Part shown: positions 8,383-15,868 of the stretch, in pieces | Numbering within the stretch: the first letter of the stretch is position 1 | Layout: every line of letters starts with the position of its first letter | Source: a bacterium | GTDB lineage: Bacteria; Cyanobacteriota; Vampirovibrionia; Gastranaerophilales; Gastranaerophilaceae | Length of the DNA: 28,314 nt | Assembly (NCBI GenBank): GCA_017444705.1 | Contig: JAFSWA010000077.1 | Coordinates: 1-28,314, forward strand | Reading direction: 5' to 3' | Notes under the pieces: model-generated | The model's database searches: none | Told to the model about the DNA's origin: nothing | What the model saw: the letters and a program-made list of their open reading frames with translations, nothing else | Made by a program: the position numbers and the translations under genes

Positions 8383-8401
8383 TTTACCCCCTCTCAAATC
8401 A

Positions 8402-8429
8402 AGTATAAAACTTAAAACCATAAATTCAA
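8402..8429 (-). promoter_or_regulatory. Promoter of hydG
   Basis: On the minus strand TTGAAT (8424-8429) and TATACT (8402-8407) have a 16-bp spacer. Transcription would start near 8395, just before the GAGGGGG ribosome site and the ATG at 8382. Confidence 0.65.
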
Positions 8430-8443
8430 GTCGGAGAACAGTA

Positions 8444-8548
8444 TTATTTCCAATATGGTGAAAATTTGTTAATTTTTTTTTCTAACTCTGCAAAATCTCC
8501 CTTAAAGCAAATACATCGGTCATCAATCAATAAATAAGTTTCGTTTTT
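8444..8548 (-). other. Possible small ORF or gene remnant upstream of hydG
   Basis: A minus-strand frame bounded by stops encodes 34 residues with protein-like composition, including RCICFKGDF and the ending INKFSPYWK. It has no ATG; the best start would be TTG at 8530, giving 28 residues. It ends 14 nt upstream of the hydG -35 box. It may be an unannotated mini-protein, or the decayed end of a longer gene. No ribosome site is clear. Apart from this frame and the hydG promoter I see nothing else in 8430-8700, which is extremely AT-rich. Confidence 0.25.
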
Positions 8549-8714
8549 TTAATAATGATTTAATTTTATTATAGCGGAATTAGCCTATTTTACCGTAATA
8601 CAAATCATAAGAGAATAAAATATGTAACAATTTTTTTACATAAGTTAATATAAATAGCAAAAAAATATTTTATCATACTTTGATTTAGTGTTATTATATT
8701 TTTAGGAGAATTGA

Positions 8715-9425
8715 ATGAAAATAGGCAGTATTAATTCATATCAAACATTTCGAGGAAATAATGACGGGAAATCTCTCATTGAGCAGGTTTCATCGGCTAT
8801 TGGGACAACCTCAAAAGCTACGGAAGATTTATCAGATATAGTTATATCAACAAAAAATGCATTAAGTTCTCCCGAAGAAGCAACAATCGGTATTTTAACA
8901 AATCAAATTGAAGATAAAGTTGTCAATAATGAAAAAGCTCCGAGCTGGCTCAGAAAAGGAGCGACGTACGGTGCAGCCGCATTAGCGGCAGGCGGTGCTT
9001 TTATCGGTGCAAGAAAAGCTCCCGGATTTTTGAAAAATTTCATAGTTAAAAATTTATCAAAAACAAAAGTCGGTACAAAAATTTTAGACAAACTCGTTGG
9101 ATTTAAGCAATCATGCGGAAAACTTTTAAATTCCTGCGGAAAAGAGAATGTTAAAAATGCAATAAGCCGATTCGGTAAATATATATCAGAAAAGTTCCCA
9201 AAAACTGTTAATGCGGTGAAAAAGCTTTCAGAAAAAGTTAAACTTGATAAGTTGACAAAATTATCGGCAGCAGATTATTTGAAAAATATTTTTGCGGTAT
9301 TTGTCGGTTATCAAACCGGTAAAAAGATTTTAAACAAACATCAGGATAAAGTTAATTCTGATAAACCCGCAGAAGTTGACAAAACTGAATTTGATGATGA
9401 AACAGATTACGAAGAAGCAGCTTAG
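8715..9425 (+). CDS. Unknown protein with N-terminal FRG motif and hydrophobic hairpin
   Basis: This 236-residue protein is of unrecognised family. It starts MKIGSINSYQTFRG, placing Phe-Arg-Gly at residues 12-14, a motif shared in form with other unknown proteins in this window. Residues 82-110 are Gly/Ala-rich and hydrophobic (GATYGAAALAAGGAFIGAR) and could insert in a membrane. Residues 105-200 are a series of Lys-rich amphipathic helices with two cysteines (C134, C141). The C-terminus is strongly acidic. AGGAG precedes the ATG at good spacing. The layout of Gly-rich hydrophobic segment plus basic helices resembles parts of the 738-residue protein at 2630-4846. The gene stands alone and converges with the transglycosylase. 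Function unknown. Confidence 0.82.
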   Translation: MKIGSINSYQTFRGNNDGKSLIEQVSSAIGTTSKATEDLSDIVISTKNALSSPEEATIGILTNQIEDKVVNNEKAPSWLRKGATYGAAALAAGGAFIGARKAPGFLKNFIVKNLSKTKVGTKILDKLVGFKQSCGKLLNSCGKENVKNAISRFGKYISEKFPKTVNAVKKLSEKVKLDKLTKLSAADYLKNIFAVFVGYQTGKKILNKHQDKVNSDKPAEVDKTEFDDETDYEEAA

Positions 9426-9459
9426 AATTTTTAATAATAAAAAATTTAATCTGTTATGT

Positions 9460-10116
9460 TTATTGAGCTTTCATTGAAAGTAAATCTTTTAGATTTACAG
9501 GTTCATTATCTTTTACATTATCATTAACTTCCGGTGTTTCATTGACTTCGACTATATCTTCCGTCGGAGAACTTTTCTGCGGTTTTAATATATTCTCATT
9601 TTTCTTGGCGATAGATTCTTTGTATTTGATAATTGCAGGGTCAGGGTTATTTTTCTGATTTTTATATTCAGTCATAATTTGGTTTACAAATACCTTAGTT
9701 TCTTTGAAAGGAGGCATGCCTTTATACCTCGCTACATTACCCGGTCCGGCATTATAAGCCGCCAAAGCCAATTCGACCGAACCAAACTGTTTATACATCA
9801 TTTGGTAATATTTTAAACCGCCTTTAATGTTATCACTCAAATAATAAGGGTTGTAGCCCATCTTTTTTGCGGTTGCCGGTAAAAGTTGAAATACTCCAAC
9901 TGCACCGTATGGGCTTTTTAATTCATGTCTGAATCCCGACTCTTGTTTTGCTATGCTGAGTGCAAGAGCAGGATCAATTCCCAACTCCATTGAGTGTTTT
10001 ACAATATATTCCTTTACGGTTACTTTTGGTATTGGGGTATTATCTGAGTATGCAAACTCAGATGAGAAAAACCCACATCCGATTAAGATTGCTAATACTA
10101 TTAACTTTCTAACCAT
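9460..10116 (-). CDS. Lytic transglycosylase (SLT family), possible lipoprotein
   Basis: This 218-residue envelope enzyme cleaves the glycan strands of peptidoglycan. The SLT domain spans about residues 35-150 with catalytic Glu59 in KQESGF, the GVFQLLPATA motif (74-83) and AYNAGPGNV (120-128), all canonical. The N-terminus is a short basic region plus hydrophobic core ending LIGC14, which fits a lipobox, so it may be lipid-anchored; a cleavable signal ending near YSD is the alternative. Residues 155-218 are a polar, acidic, proline-containing tail. An AGAGGATAAAGAGAG stretch precedes the ATG. It could trim wall for flagellar or pilus passage or serve turnover; context does not decide. Confidence 0.93.
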   Translation of the reverse strand: MVRKLIVLAILIGCGFFSSEFAYSDNTPIPKVTVKEYIVKHSMELGIDPALALSIAKQESGFRHELKSPYGAVGVFQLLPATAKKMGYNPYYLSDNIKGGLKYYQMMYKQFGSVELALAAYNAGPGNVARYKGMPPFKETKVFVNQIMTEYKNQKNNPDPAIIKYKESIAKKNENILKPQKSSPTEDIVEVNETPEVNDNVKDNEPVNLKDLLSMKAQ

Positions 10117-10252
10117 ATATATTTCTCTCTTTATCCTCTTTTAAATTCTAAACGGAAGAATTACTATGTACATGGTAATACAAAAATAACAAATTGCAAG
10201 TTTTGGTGAATTTGGCGGGAATAAAGACTTTCGTTCTGATGTTTTTTGTGTT

Positions 10253-10690
10253 CTATTTCAATTTTTCATAAAGTTCTGACGCAAATTTTACATTATCAAC
10301 GCATGGTCTTTTTTGGTAAAATTTTTCCGTTCTCGGTGTCGGGTTAGGGTCATCACAAGGGGCTTTCGGTTCTAAACCCAAAAGTTCTTTACAAATAATT
10401 GAACCAAATTCTTCTTTAAATTCACCTGCGAGTTTTTGGACTTTTGAATAAAGTTCCTTTTTTGCTTCGTTATTCGTCGGGTCAGAATAACCTTCTTTTA
10501 AACCTAAAAGCATAAATAAACCGCTTACGGCACCGCAGACCTCTCTCATTCTGCCCATTCCGCCGCCAAATGCCGATGAAAGTTTTGCTCCGGTTTCAAT
10601 ATCTATTCCTAATTCTTCACAATGCGAACAAAATACCGCCTGAGCACAATTATATCCTTCTTTAAATAATTCTTCCGCTGTTTTTGACAT
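10253..10690 (-). CDS. C_GCAxxG_C_C family redox-type protein
   Basis: This 145-residue protein has the family pattern of four spaced cysteine sites: GYNCAQAV (C15), then AFGGGMGRMREVCGAVSG containing the diagnostic Cys-Gly-Ala-x-x-Gly, then SIICKELLG, and finally RPCVD. These cysteines are thought to bind a metal or take part in redox chemistry, but the family has no settled biochemical function. The start at 10690 is preferred over a slightly longer frame because AAGGATAG lies just upstream. A TTGACA sequence near 10742-10747 may be its -35 box. It is a single gene between unrelated genes. The family is common in anaerobes. Confidence 0.9.
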   Translation of the reverse strand: MSKTAEELFKEGYNCAQAVFCSHCEELGIDIETGAKLSSAFGGGMGRMREVCGAVSGLFMLLGLKEGYSDPTNNEAKKELYSKVQKLAGEFKEEFGSIICKELLGLEPKAPCDDPNPTPRTEKFYQKRPCVDNVKFASELYEKLK

Positions 10691-10794
10691 GTAAACTATC
10701 CTTAATACTTTCACATTTTATTATTATAAATAAAAAAAACATGTCAAATACTACCCACATTCCGCAGGAAAATTTAATTTTTCAAATAAAGACC

Positions 10795-11070
10795 TTACTT
10801 TTTGAATTTATTCAAAAAATCTTTTAATTTTTCTGTTAAATTTGGATTGTTTGATTGGTTTTCATTTGAATCGAAATCGACATTTTCGTTTTCTGATGAA
10901 AGAGTAAATGAATCATCTTCATCAGTAGGTTTAAAAATATCAATTTGTTTTTCTTTTTTCTTTTTTCGACCTTGGAAATAGCCCAAATTACCGCCGCCGC
11001 CGTTGTTCATCATGTTTTGTGCTTCACGGATTATGGGCAGGTCGCCCGGACCACTGAAGTTTAAAGACAT
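10795..11070 (-). CDS. Small unknown protein with N-terminal NFSGPGDL and acidic tail
   Basis: This 91-residue protein belongs to no family I recognise. It opens MSLNFSGPGDLPIIREAQ, followed by an Asn/Gly-rich linker, a strongly basic run (GRKKKKEKQ) and a long acidic Asp/Glu/Asn region. It ends in a short basic helix (LKDFLNKFKK). The mix suggests a mainly disordered protein with two short helical handles. AAGGAG precedes the ATG at ideal spacing, which supports real translation. It is divergent from the gene at 11247, with a perfect palindrome between them. The Asn-Phe-Ser-Gly near the start may be a variant of the Phe motif in other unknown proteins here. Confidence 0.75.
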   Translation of the reverse strand: MSLNFSGPGDLPIIREAQNMMNNGGGGNLGYFQGRKKKKEKQIDIFKPTDEDDSFTLSSENENVDFDSNENQSNNPNLTEKLKDFLNKFKK

Positions 11071-11093
11071 AAAAAACTCCTTGTTATTACAAA

Positions 11094-11109
11094 TATAGTA
11101 TATACTATA
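11094..11109. promoter_or_regulatory. Perfect 16-bp palindrome in a divergent intergenic region
   Basis: TATAGTATATACTATA is fully self-complementary. On the minus strand it includes TATACT (11097-11102), a plausible -10 box for the gene starting at 11070, so a dimeric regulator bound here could block it. It could also be chance in AT-rich DNA. Confidence 0.35.
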
Positions 11110-11190
11110 ATAAAAACATTAGAACTCCTATTCATGCAAATAGAGGATAAATTGTAAAATTTTGTAACAATTTTATATAAAATCTTAAAG

Positions 11191-11219
11191 TTTTTAAAAA
11201 AAATGCCGATATATATAAT
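11191..11219 (+). promoter_or_regulatory. Probable promoter of the gene at 11247
   Basis: A consensus TATAAT lies at 11214-11219. A weak TTTTTA at 11191-11196 sits 17 bp upstream. The predicted start of transcription leaves about 20 nt before the ATG, including the AGGAGG ribosome site. Confidence 0.45.
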
Positions 11220-11246
11220 GTGAACAAAATATAAAAAGGAGGACAT

Positions 11247-11642
11247 ATGGACCCAATAAGCAATAACACATCAATAAATACAAACAACTACGCAGTAAAC
11301 AATAACGGTCAAGGAAACGGTCAAGCGGCAAACAATGATACAAATACCCAAAGCAAACCGCAAACCGAAAATACTAACACTCAGGTTTCAGGCTCCGACA
11401 CATTAGATTATTTGAATGCACAAGCGGCATCAATGAAACCTGTTGAAAAACCCAGAGTTTTAAATATCTCTAAATACGTTACACCGGAACAGGCTCAGCG
11501 TATTATAGCTTCAATGCTTGATGTTTTTGAGCCTAAGGTTGAAGAATACTTATCTGCAATTAACAGTGAAGTGGGCAGTGTTTTAAGTGATGATGCGAAG
11601 TTAGAATTAGCTGCACAAATGTTTGAATTGAAAAATATGTAG
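11247..11642 (+). CDS. Small unknown protein, Asn/Gln-rich N-terminus and helical C-terminus
   Basis: This 131-residue protein is of unrecognised family. Residues 1-50 are a low-complexity Asn/Gln/Thr region, likely disordered. Residues 70-131 are predicted helical and amphipathic, starting VLNISKYVTPEQAQRI and continuing through AELAAQMFEL-like helices, with an acidic character. A strong AAGGAGG site precedes the ATG and a good bidirectional terminator follows, so it is a clean single-gene unit and probably well expressed. There is no signal peptide or membrane segment. It might be an adaptor or structural small protein; there is no evidence for a specific role. Confidence 0.82.
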   Translation: MDPISNNTSINTNNYAVNNNGQGNGQAANNDTNTQSKPQTENTNTQVSGSDTLDYLNAQAASMKPVEKPRVLNISKYVTPEQAQRIIASMLDVFEPKVEEYLSAINSEVGSVLSDDAKLELAAQMFELKNM

Positions 11643-11660
11643 AAAGGTTGGATATATAGA

Positions 11661-11692
11661 AAAGAGCCGGCTGTTTTAGTCGGCTCTTTTTA
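11661..11692. terminator. Bidirectional rho-independent terminator
   Basis: AAAGAGCCG (11661-11669) pairs with CGGCTCTTT (11681-11689) around an 11-nt loop. On the plus strand a TTTT-rich tail follows; on the minus strand CTCTTTTCT gives a U-run too. It serves the gene ending at 11642 and possibly limits antisense transcription into or out of the convergent gene ending at 11696. Confidence 0.85.
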
Positions 11693-11695
11693 TAT

Positions 11696-13381
11696 TTAAG
11701 AAGTCTTATTCATCATCTGCGAAACTTCGGGATATCTACTTGAACAATTAACTGTTCCGTCTTCACAAACCCCCATTTGAAGAGTATATGTAGGGTTATC
11801 ATAACTGTCTGAAACTGTTACTTCACCAGTGTTCGGGTTAAATTCCCAATAAATTCCGTCAGCTGTTGTAAATGAACAACTATCATTTCTATTGACTATT
11901 TTAAAATATTCATCAAGGTTTTCGCAATTTTGTCCGGCTAAGCCTTTTAAATCCTTAACTTTTTTTTGAGGGGTTGATTTTTCTTCCATATAAATATAAG
12001 CAACTGATTCATAGTTTGAAATCGCTTTTTTAATTTTTATTAATGCGGCTAAATTTGATTGTCTGTCTATTAAATCTCCTATCGGTCCGCTGTTTCTGCT
12101 GTCATTATAATCTGACCCGCCTCCAAAAGTCATTGTACCTGAATCATCGGTTTTTACTTCTTCGCATTCCCCGTTTTTATACATTTTTTCGATAAGTATA
12201 TTATCTCTTATGCAGGCCATTCTTTCCTCAGGAGTTTTTATAAAGAAAGAGTCATTGCAATCCCTTAAAGGTCCTACTCCGGGGGTATATATTGTGCCAA
12301 TCGATGTACCTTCTTCATTAATAAAGGAACAAAAATATTGTTTTTGCGGCGTTCCGGTATTATTGTACGAACCGTTTGAGGTTCCGTATGAATATGTCGG
12401 ACCGAATGTGATTCCGTTACTTGGTGAGTTCATAATAAACAGATAAGAAACTCCGTTTAGAGTAATTAAAGTTATAGCTATTATCATTGTTAATAAAGTA
12501 TCGGGATTTATTGATTTGGGTAAGATTTCAGGACTTTTTCCTATTTTGTGTTCAATCGCATTATAAGTATATTGTCCGAATATATTTGACCAAAACATTA
12601 ATATAAAATAGTTTACGAATACTGATATAATCCCGATTAATGCGAATAATACCACTAATACAATTGCATTTTTAATTATTGCGGCAGAAATCAATACAGG
12701 AATCATTATTATAATTCCAACAATACCGTATAATATCCATGCACCAATGGTACAAAGTATAGCTAAAAATATATTTAATTTTCCGAAATGTAAATCTTTG
12801 TTGAAAGCTAAGGCTTTTCTCCACTGAAACCAAGAGATAAGATTCAAGTCTTTTACGTAATGAGCGTACAATTTGCCTAAGAAATTTATCATCAAAACAG
12901 TAAAGGCAACTCCGACAACCAATAACAAAATTATACTTATAACTATTCCGATAACAGGTGATAATTTTGTTAAAAGTGAATTTATCAAAAATAACGGAAT
13001 TCCGACAATAATTATGTATAAAATATGAAGTACAATAATATTTATAATAAGACCCGTGGGAGTTTTTATCCCTACCAAAAATGAAGCAAACATATTTCCG
13101 GGTAATTCTCTCAGTTCTGCATTTTTATCCAAAGCTCTGTCATGAGCATACAAAACAAAATATCCGTAAATTATAAAACCTATTATTAAACCTACTGTAT
13201 GAATCAGAAAAAATCCTATAAAAGTTGCGGGATGAAAGGTTATGTTTTTAAGAATTTCCATTATTAATGCACACAATGAAATCGGAATAAGCAAAAGAAT
13301 AATTCCTAAAAATTTTCCAAGCCAGCCTTTTTTAAACATACATTTAAAAGCTTCTTCCAAAACAATTTTTTTATCTTCCAT
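11696..13381 (-). CDS. Polytopic membrane protein with pilin-like C-terminal domain
   Basis: This 561-residue protein has two distinct halves. Residues 1-315 hold seven or eight hydrophobic segments (about 21-43, 53-77, 110-134, 142-168, 202-236, 238-265, 294-315), in the style of glycerophosphoryl-diester/DUF4013-type membrane proteins of unknown function. Residues 316-561 are soluble, with paired cysteines (C351, C375, C390, C406, C486, C502, C539, C546) that could form disulfides outside the cell. Near 440-540 there is a helix followed by CSFTTADGIYWEF and a beta-rich end, which reads like the globular part of a type IV pilin-like protein without its prepilin leader. AAAGGGAA precedes the ATG, and a TTGATA/TATACT promoter lies upstream. 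Function unknown; a membrane anchor for a pilus or surface assembly is one possibility. Confidence 0.8.
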   Translation of the reverse strand: MEDKKIVLEEAFKCMFKKGWLGKFLGIILLLIPISLCALIMEILKNITFHPATFIGFFLIHTVGLIIGFIIYGYFVLYAHDRALDKNAELRELPGNMFASFLVGIKTPTGLIINIIVLHILYIIIVGIPLFLINSLLTKLSPVIGIVISIILLLVVGVAFTVLMINFLGKLYAHYVKDLNLISWFQWRKALAFNKDLHFGKLNIFLAILCTIGAWILYGIVGIIIMIPVLISAAIIKNAIVLVVLFALIGIISVFVNYFILMFWSNIFGQYTYNAIEHKIGKSPEILPKSINPDTLLTMIIAITLITLNGVSYLFIMNSPSNGITFGPTYSYGTSNGSYNNTGTPQKQYFCSFINEEGTSIGTIYTPGVGPLRDCNDSFFIKTPEERMACIRDNILIEKMYKNGECEEVKTDDSGTMTFGGGSDYNDSRNSGPIGDLIDRQSNLAALIKIKKAISNYESVAYIYMEEKSTPQKKVKDLKGLAGQNCENLDEYFKIVNRNDSCSFTTADGIYWEFNPNTGEVTVSDSYDNPTYTLQMGVCEDGTVNCSSRYPEVSQMMNKTS

Positions 13382-13415
13382 ATAAATTCCCTTTATAAAT
13401 ATTGTTTACATAACA

Positions 13416-13444
13416 AGTATAACACTAATATTGTTATATATCAA
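13416..13444 (-). promoter_or_regulatory. Promoter of the 561-aa membrane protein gene
   Basis: On the minus strand TTGATA (13439-13444) and TATACT (13416-13421) are separated by exactly 17 bp, upstream of the gene starting at 13381. Confidence 0.65.
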
Positions 13445-13485
13445 TTTAAAGGGCAAATTTTATTTTTTTGATTTTTATAAAAAGT

Positions 13486-14088
13486 ATGATTAATCTTACA
13501 GGTATAAATTTTAAAAGCAGACCTATATATACGGCGAAGTTAAAACAACCGTTATTCTTTTTTCCTGCTTTAAAAACTGAGAAAAATGTTTACATATCAG
13601 AACTTGAAGCAAGTGACGAAAAAAGAATGGGAAAGCTTTTAAAATCTTGGTGCGGAACTACCTATGGGGGATATATAATAAAAAATTTTCTTGAAGAAAT
13701 AAAAACAAAATTAAGTTCAAGCAAATTAATGTTTAAACGATTTTATATAGTAGAAAATTCAAAAGGCGACATAAAAGGTTTGGCAATGGCAGAAATAAAT
13801 CAGGGAAGTGTAAACCTTGCTTTGCTTCAATCGGAAAGAGAGAAAAAAGGTAAAAGGGCATTAAACGGTGTCGGGAGTTGCCTTGTTTACGCTGTTTCAA
13901 AACTTGCAAGCAGTTTAAAAATGAATAACGTATCAATTTCATCCCTGCCGGAAGCAATAAATTTTTATAAATATATAGGTGCAGAAAAGGTTGGCATAAA
14001 AGGCTCTGAGCTTTCAATAAAAAAATGTGATTTTAATGATATTCAGCACAGCCTTGAACAAAAATACAATATAAATACACTGATTTAA
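13486..14088 (+). CDS. GNAT-like acetyltransferase-fold protein with N-terminal NFKS motif
   Basis: This 200-residue protein starts MINLTGINFKSRP, with Phe9-Lys10. The rest resembles the GNAT N-acetyltransferase fold. It has an early YISELEASDEKRM beta/helix, a central strand pair around IVENSKGDIKGLAMAEI and a GVGSCLVYAVSKLA segment where the acetyl-CoA loop and helix would be. A closing AINFYKYIGAEKVG matches the family's usual ending with Tyr and Gly. The acetyl-CoA loop is not a textbook Q/RxxGxG/A (it reads KRALNGVGS), so activity is uncertain. A longer TTG-started frame exists, but the ATG at 13486 is preferred. There is no Shine-Dalgarno sequence; TATAAA lies 4 nt upstream. Substrate unknown. 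Confidence 0.7.
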   Translation: MINLTGINFKSRPIYTAKLKQPLFFFPALKTEKNVYISELEASDEKRMGKLLKSWCGTTYGGYIIKNFLEEIKTKLSSSKLMFKRFYIVENSKGDIKGLAMAEINQGSVNLALLQSEREKKGKRALNGVGSCLVYAVSKLASSLKMNNVSISSLPEAINFYKYIGAEKVGIKGSELSIKKCDFNDIQHSLEQKYNINTLI

Positions 14089-14124
14089 AAACTTAAAGCT
14101 TAATATACCTATTCGGTGCTACTG

Positions 14125-15513
14125 CTACAAATTCACTGTTAATTTTTTCTTTATTTTATCAGTAACAGATGACCAGTCATATAATTTATCCTGAACAAAA
14201 AGCTCAACTGAATCATACCAAACTGTTTTTTTCTCATCCAAAAACCAACGCCATTCTGAGGATTTTGGGAGCATTAAGAAAGCTTTTTTACCCAACGCTC
14301 CTGACAGATGAATTACCGCACTGTCAATAGAAATAACCAAATCCAAATTTTGAATTGCACATGCCGTATCATAAAAATCCCTAAAATTTTTACCCAAATC
14401 AACTATTTCAGGGAAAAATTGTATATCATTAAACGGGTCATCAACTTGAAGAGAATAGAATTGAAAGTTTTTCATTCTTACTATTTCTTTTAATTCACTA
14501 AGCTCCATAAATCTTGTTCTTGCAACTCTTTTTTCTTTTTCTCCGCCTATCCAAAAAAGCCCGATTTTAAATTTTTCATTATCAAAATACTTTTTACGAA
14601 ATTCTTCGACATCGTCATCTTTTACTTTTAAATAACCGTTTGAAAATGGAATTTGGGTAAAATCCATTTTTAAGTAATATGGTAAATTCATTGCCAAAAC
14701 ACAATAATCATAATCTGACTCTAAATATACCGAAACAAATTCAATATCACCCATTGAAGATTGAAACAATTTCTTTAATTTATCAGAACAGGCAACTTTT
14801 ACGGATTTAAAATAATTTTTCAGAAACGGGAAATATCTTGAATACATTATTGCATCGCCAAAACCGTAATCGCAATAGACAAGAACGGTTTTGTCTTTTT
14901 GAAAAGTCCCGTCCCAAAAATTTTTCAGATTTTCAATTCCCTTTGTTTTTCGTTTCAAAAAATATTTATATCCGTTTTCAAAATCAGATTTCATAAAATA
15001 AAGCATTCCTAATGAATAATTCGTTTGCCAATCATCAGGACGAAGAGCCAAGGCTTTTTTTACATATTTTATTGCATTTTCCGTATCTTTCCGCTTCCTG
15101 TAATATATTCCCAAATTATAGAGTCCAAAGTAGTTATATTGTATTTTTATGGATTTTTCATAGCATTTTTTAGCATTTTCATCGTCATTCATATTTTCGT
15201 ACAAAAGTCCGAGATTATTATATCCGATATAATCTCTCGGTTTTATTGAAAGTGATTTTTTGTAAAAATCCATTGAATATGAGTACATCTTTAAATCGTT
15301 TAAATATTTTGCAACTTTTCTTATGTAATCAATTTCATTATTTCCGCCTTTTTCAAGAAGTATTGATTTGTTTGTTTTAAGATAAACTGCCGAGATAATA
15401 TCAATAGCATCAATATTATCGGGGAATTTTTTCAATACTTCAAGAGCGATTTTTTCAGCTGATTCAAACTGCCCGTTACTAAAATAATCAATTGCATTTT
15501 TAATTCTTTCCAT
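14125..15513 (-). CDS. TPR protein with glycosyltransferase-9-like domain
   Basis: This 462-residue protein has tetratricopeptide repeats from about residue 1 to 195, clearest at 94-125 (GYNNLGLLYENMNDDENA), 128-160 and 162-190. A Rossmann-like domain follows at about 208-455 and resembles the heptosyltransferase/glycosyltransferase-9 C-lobe. Landmarks are VLVYCDYGFGDAIMYSRYFP (210-229), FKIGLFWIGG (315-324) and the nucleotide-sugar site LVISIDSAVIHLSGALGKKA (392-411). It would transfer a sugar to a protein or surface glycan, with the TPRs holding the acceptor or partner. No other glycan gene is adjacent. The start ATG at 15513 is chosen over a GTG five codons earlier. No ribosome site is visible, and TATAAT lies 6 nt upstream. 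Confidence 0.82.
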   Translation of the reverse strand: MERIKNAIDYFSNGQFESAEKIALEVLKKFPDNIDAIDIISAVYLKTNKSILLEKGGNNEIDYIRKVAKYLNDLKMYSYSMDFYKKSLSIKPRDYIGYNNLGLLYENMNDDENAKKCYEKSIKIQYNYFGLYNLGIYYRKRKDTENAIKYVKKALALRPDDWQTNYSLGMLYFMKSDFENGYKYFLKRKTKGIENLKNFWDGTFQKDKTVLVYCDYGFGDAIMYSRYFPFLKNYFKSVKVACSDKLKKLFQSSMGDIEFVSVYLESDYDYCVLAMNLPYYLKMDFTQIPFSNGYLKVKDDDVEEFRKKYFDNEKFKIGLFWIGGEKEKRVARTRFMELSELKEIVRMKNFQFYSLQVDDPFNDIQFFPEIVDLGKNFRDFYDTACAIQNLDLVISIDSAVIHLSGALGKKAFLMLPKSSEWRWFLDEKKTVWYDSVELFVQDKLYDWSSVTDKIKKKLTVNL

Positions 15514-15534
15514 AAAATTATTATACACTATTTT

Positions 15535-15858
15535 TTAAAACAGTTGCTTTACAATTCTGCTTAATGCAACGTAAGAATCAAGATAGGGCGTTTCACTATC
15601 AGTTTTTTTAGGAATAAAAACTTCTAACGGAGTATTAAGTTCTTGTCCCGAAAAAACAAAAGTATCTTTTTGAGGAGAAGACTTACTAAGATTAATTGTA
15701 AAATTCGGAGAAGTTTTTATATTGTATTTTGCCTCTGTAAAATCGTCCATTCTTTCACTATTTAGTGCATTATAGTAAGCATTTTTTAAAAAATCCAAAT
15801 TTGCAGTTCTTGTTTTGTCAAATATAGCTTTGAAACTTGTTGTAGGGTTAATTTTCAT
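15535..15858 (-). CDS. Small unknown protein with N-terminal SFKA motif (tandem paralog)
   Basis: This 107-residue protein is of unrecognised family. It begins MKINPTTSFKAIF, with Phe9-Lys10-Ala11. It is a paralog of the gene immediately upstream: both keep MKI, SFKA, an NS-x-R-(M/I)-(D/E)-(D/E) segment, a shared IK...P block, an F-x-F-S strand, and SET...LDS near the end. The start at 15858 rather than 15894 is set by AAGGAGG at 15863-15869, which overlaps the stop of the upstream gene. There is no signal peptide, membrane segment or cysteine. The pair is co-transcribed, and the downstream TPR/glycosyltransferase gene starts 22 nt later. Function unknown. Confidence 0.8.
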   Translation of the reverse strand: MKINPTTSFKAIFDKTRTANLDFLKNAYYNALNSERMDDFTEAKYNIKTSPNFTINLSKSSPQKDTFVFSGQELNTPLEVFIPKKTDSETPYLDSYVALSRIVKQLF

Positions 15859-15868
15859 AAATACCTCC

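Noticed and set aside
8430..8714. tRNA or other stable RNA in the longest AT-rich spacers
   Set aside because: I see no cloverleaf arms, no conserved T-loop sequence and no GC-rich stem in the spacers by eye.
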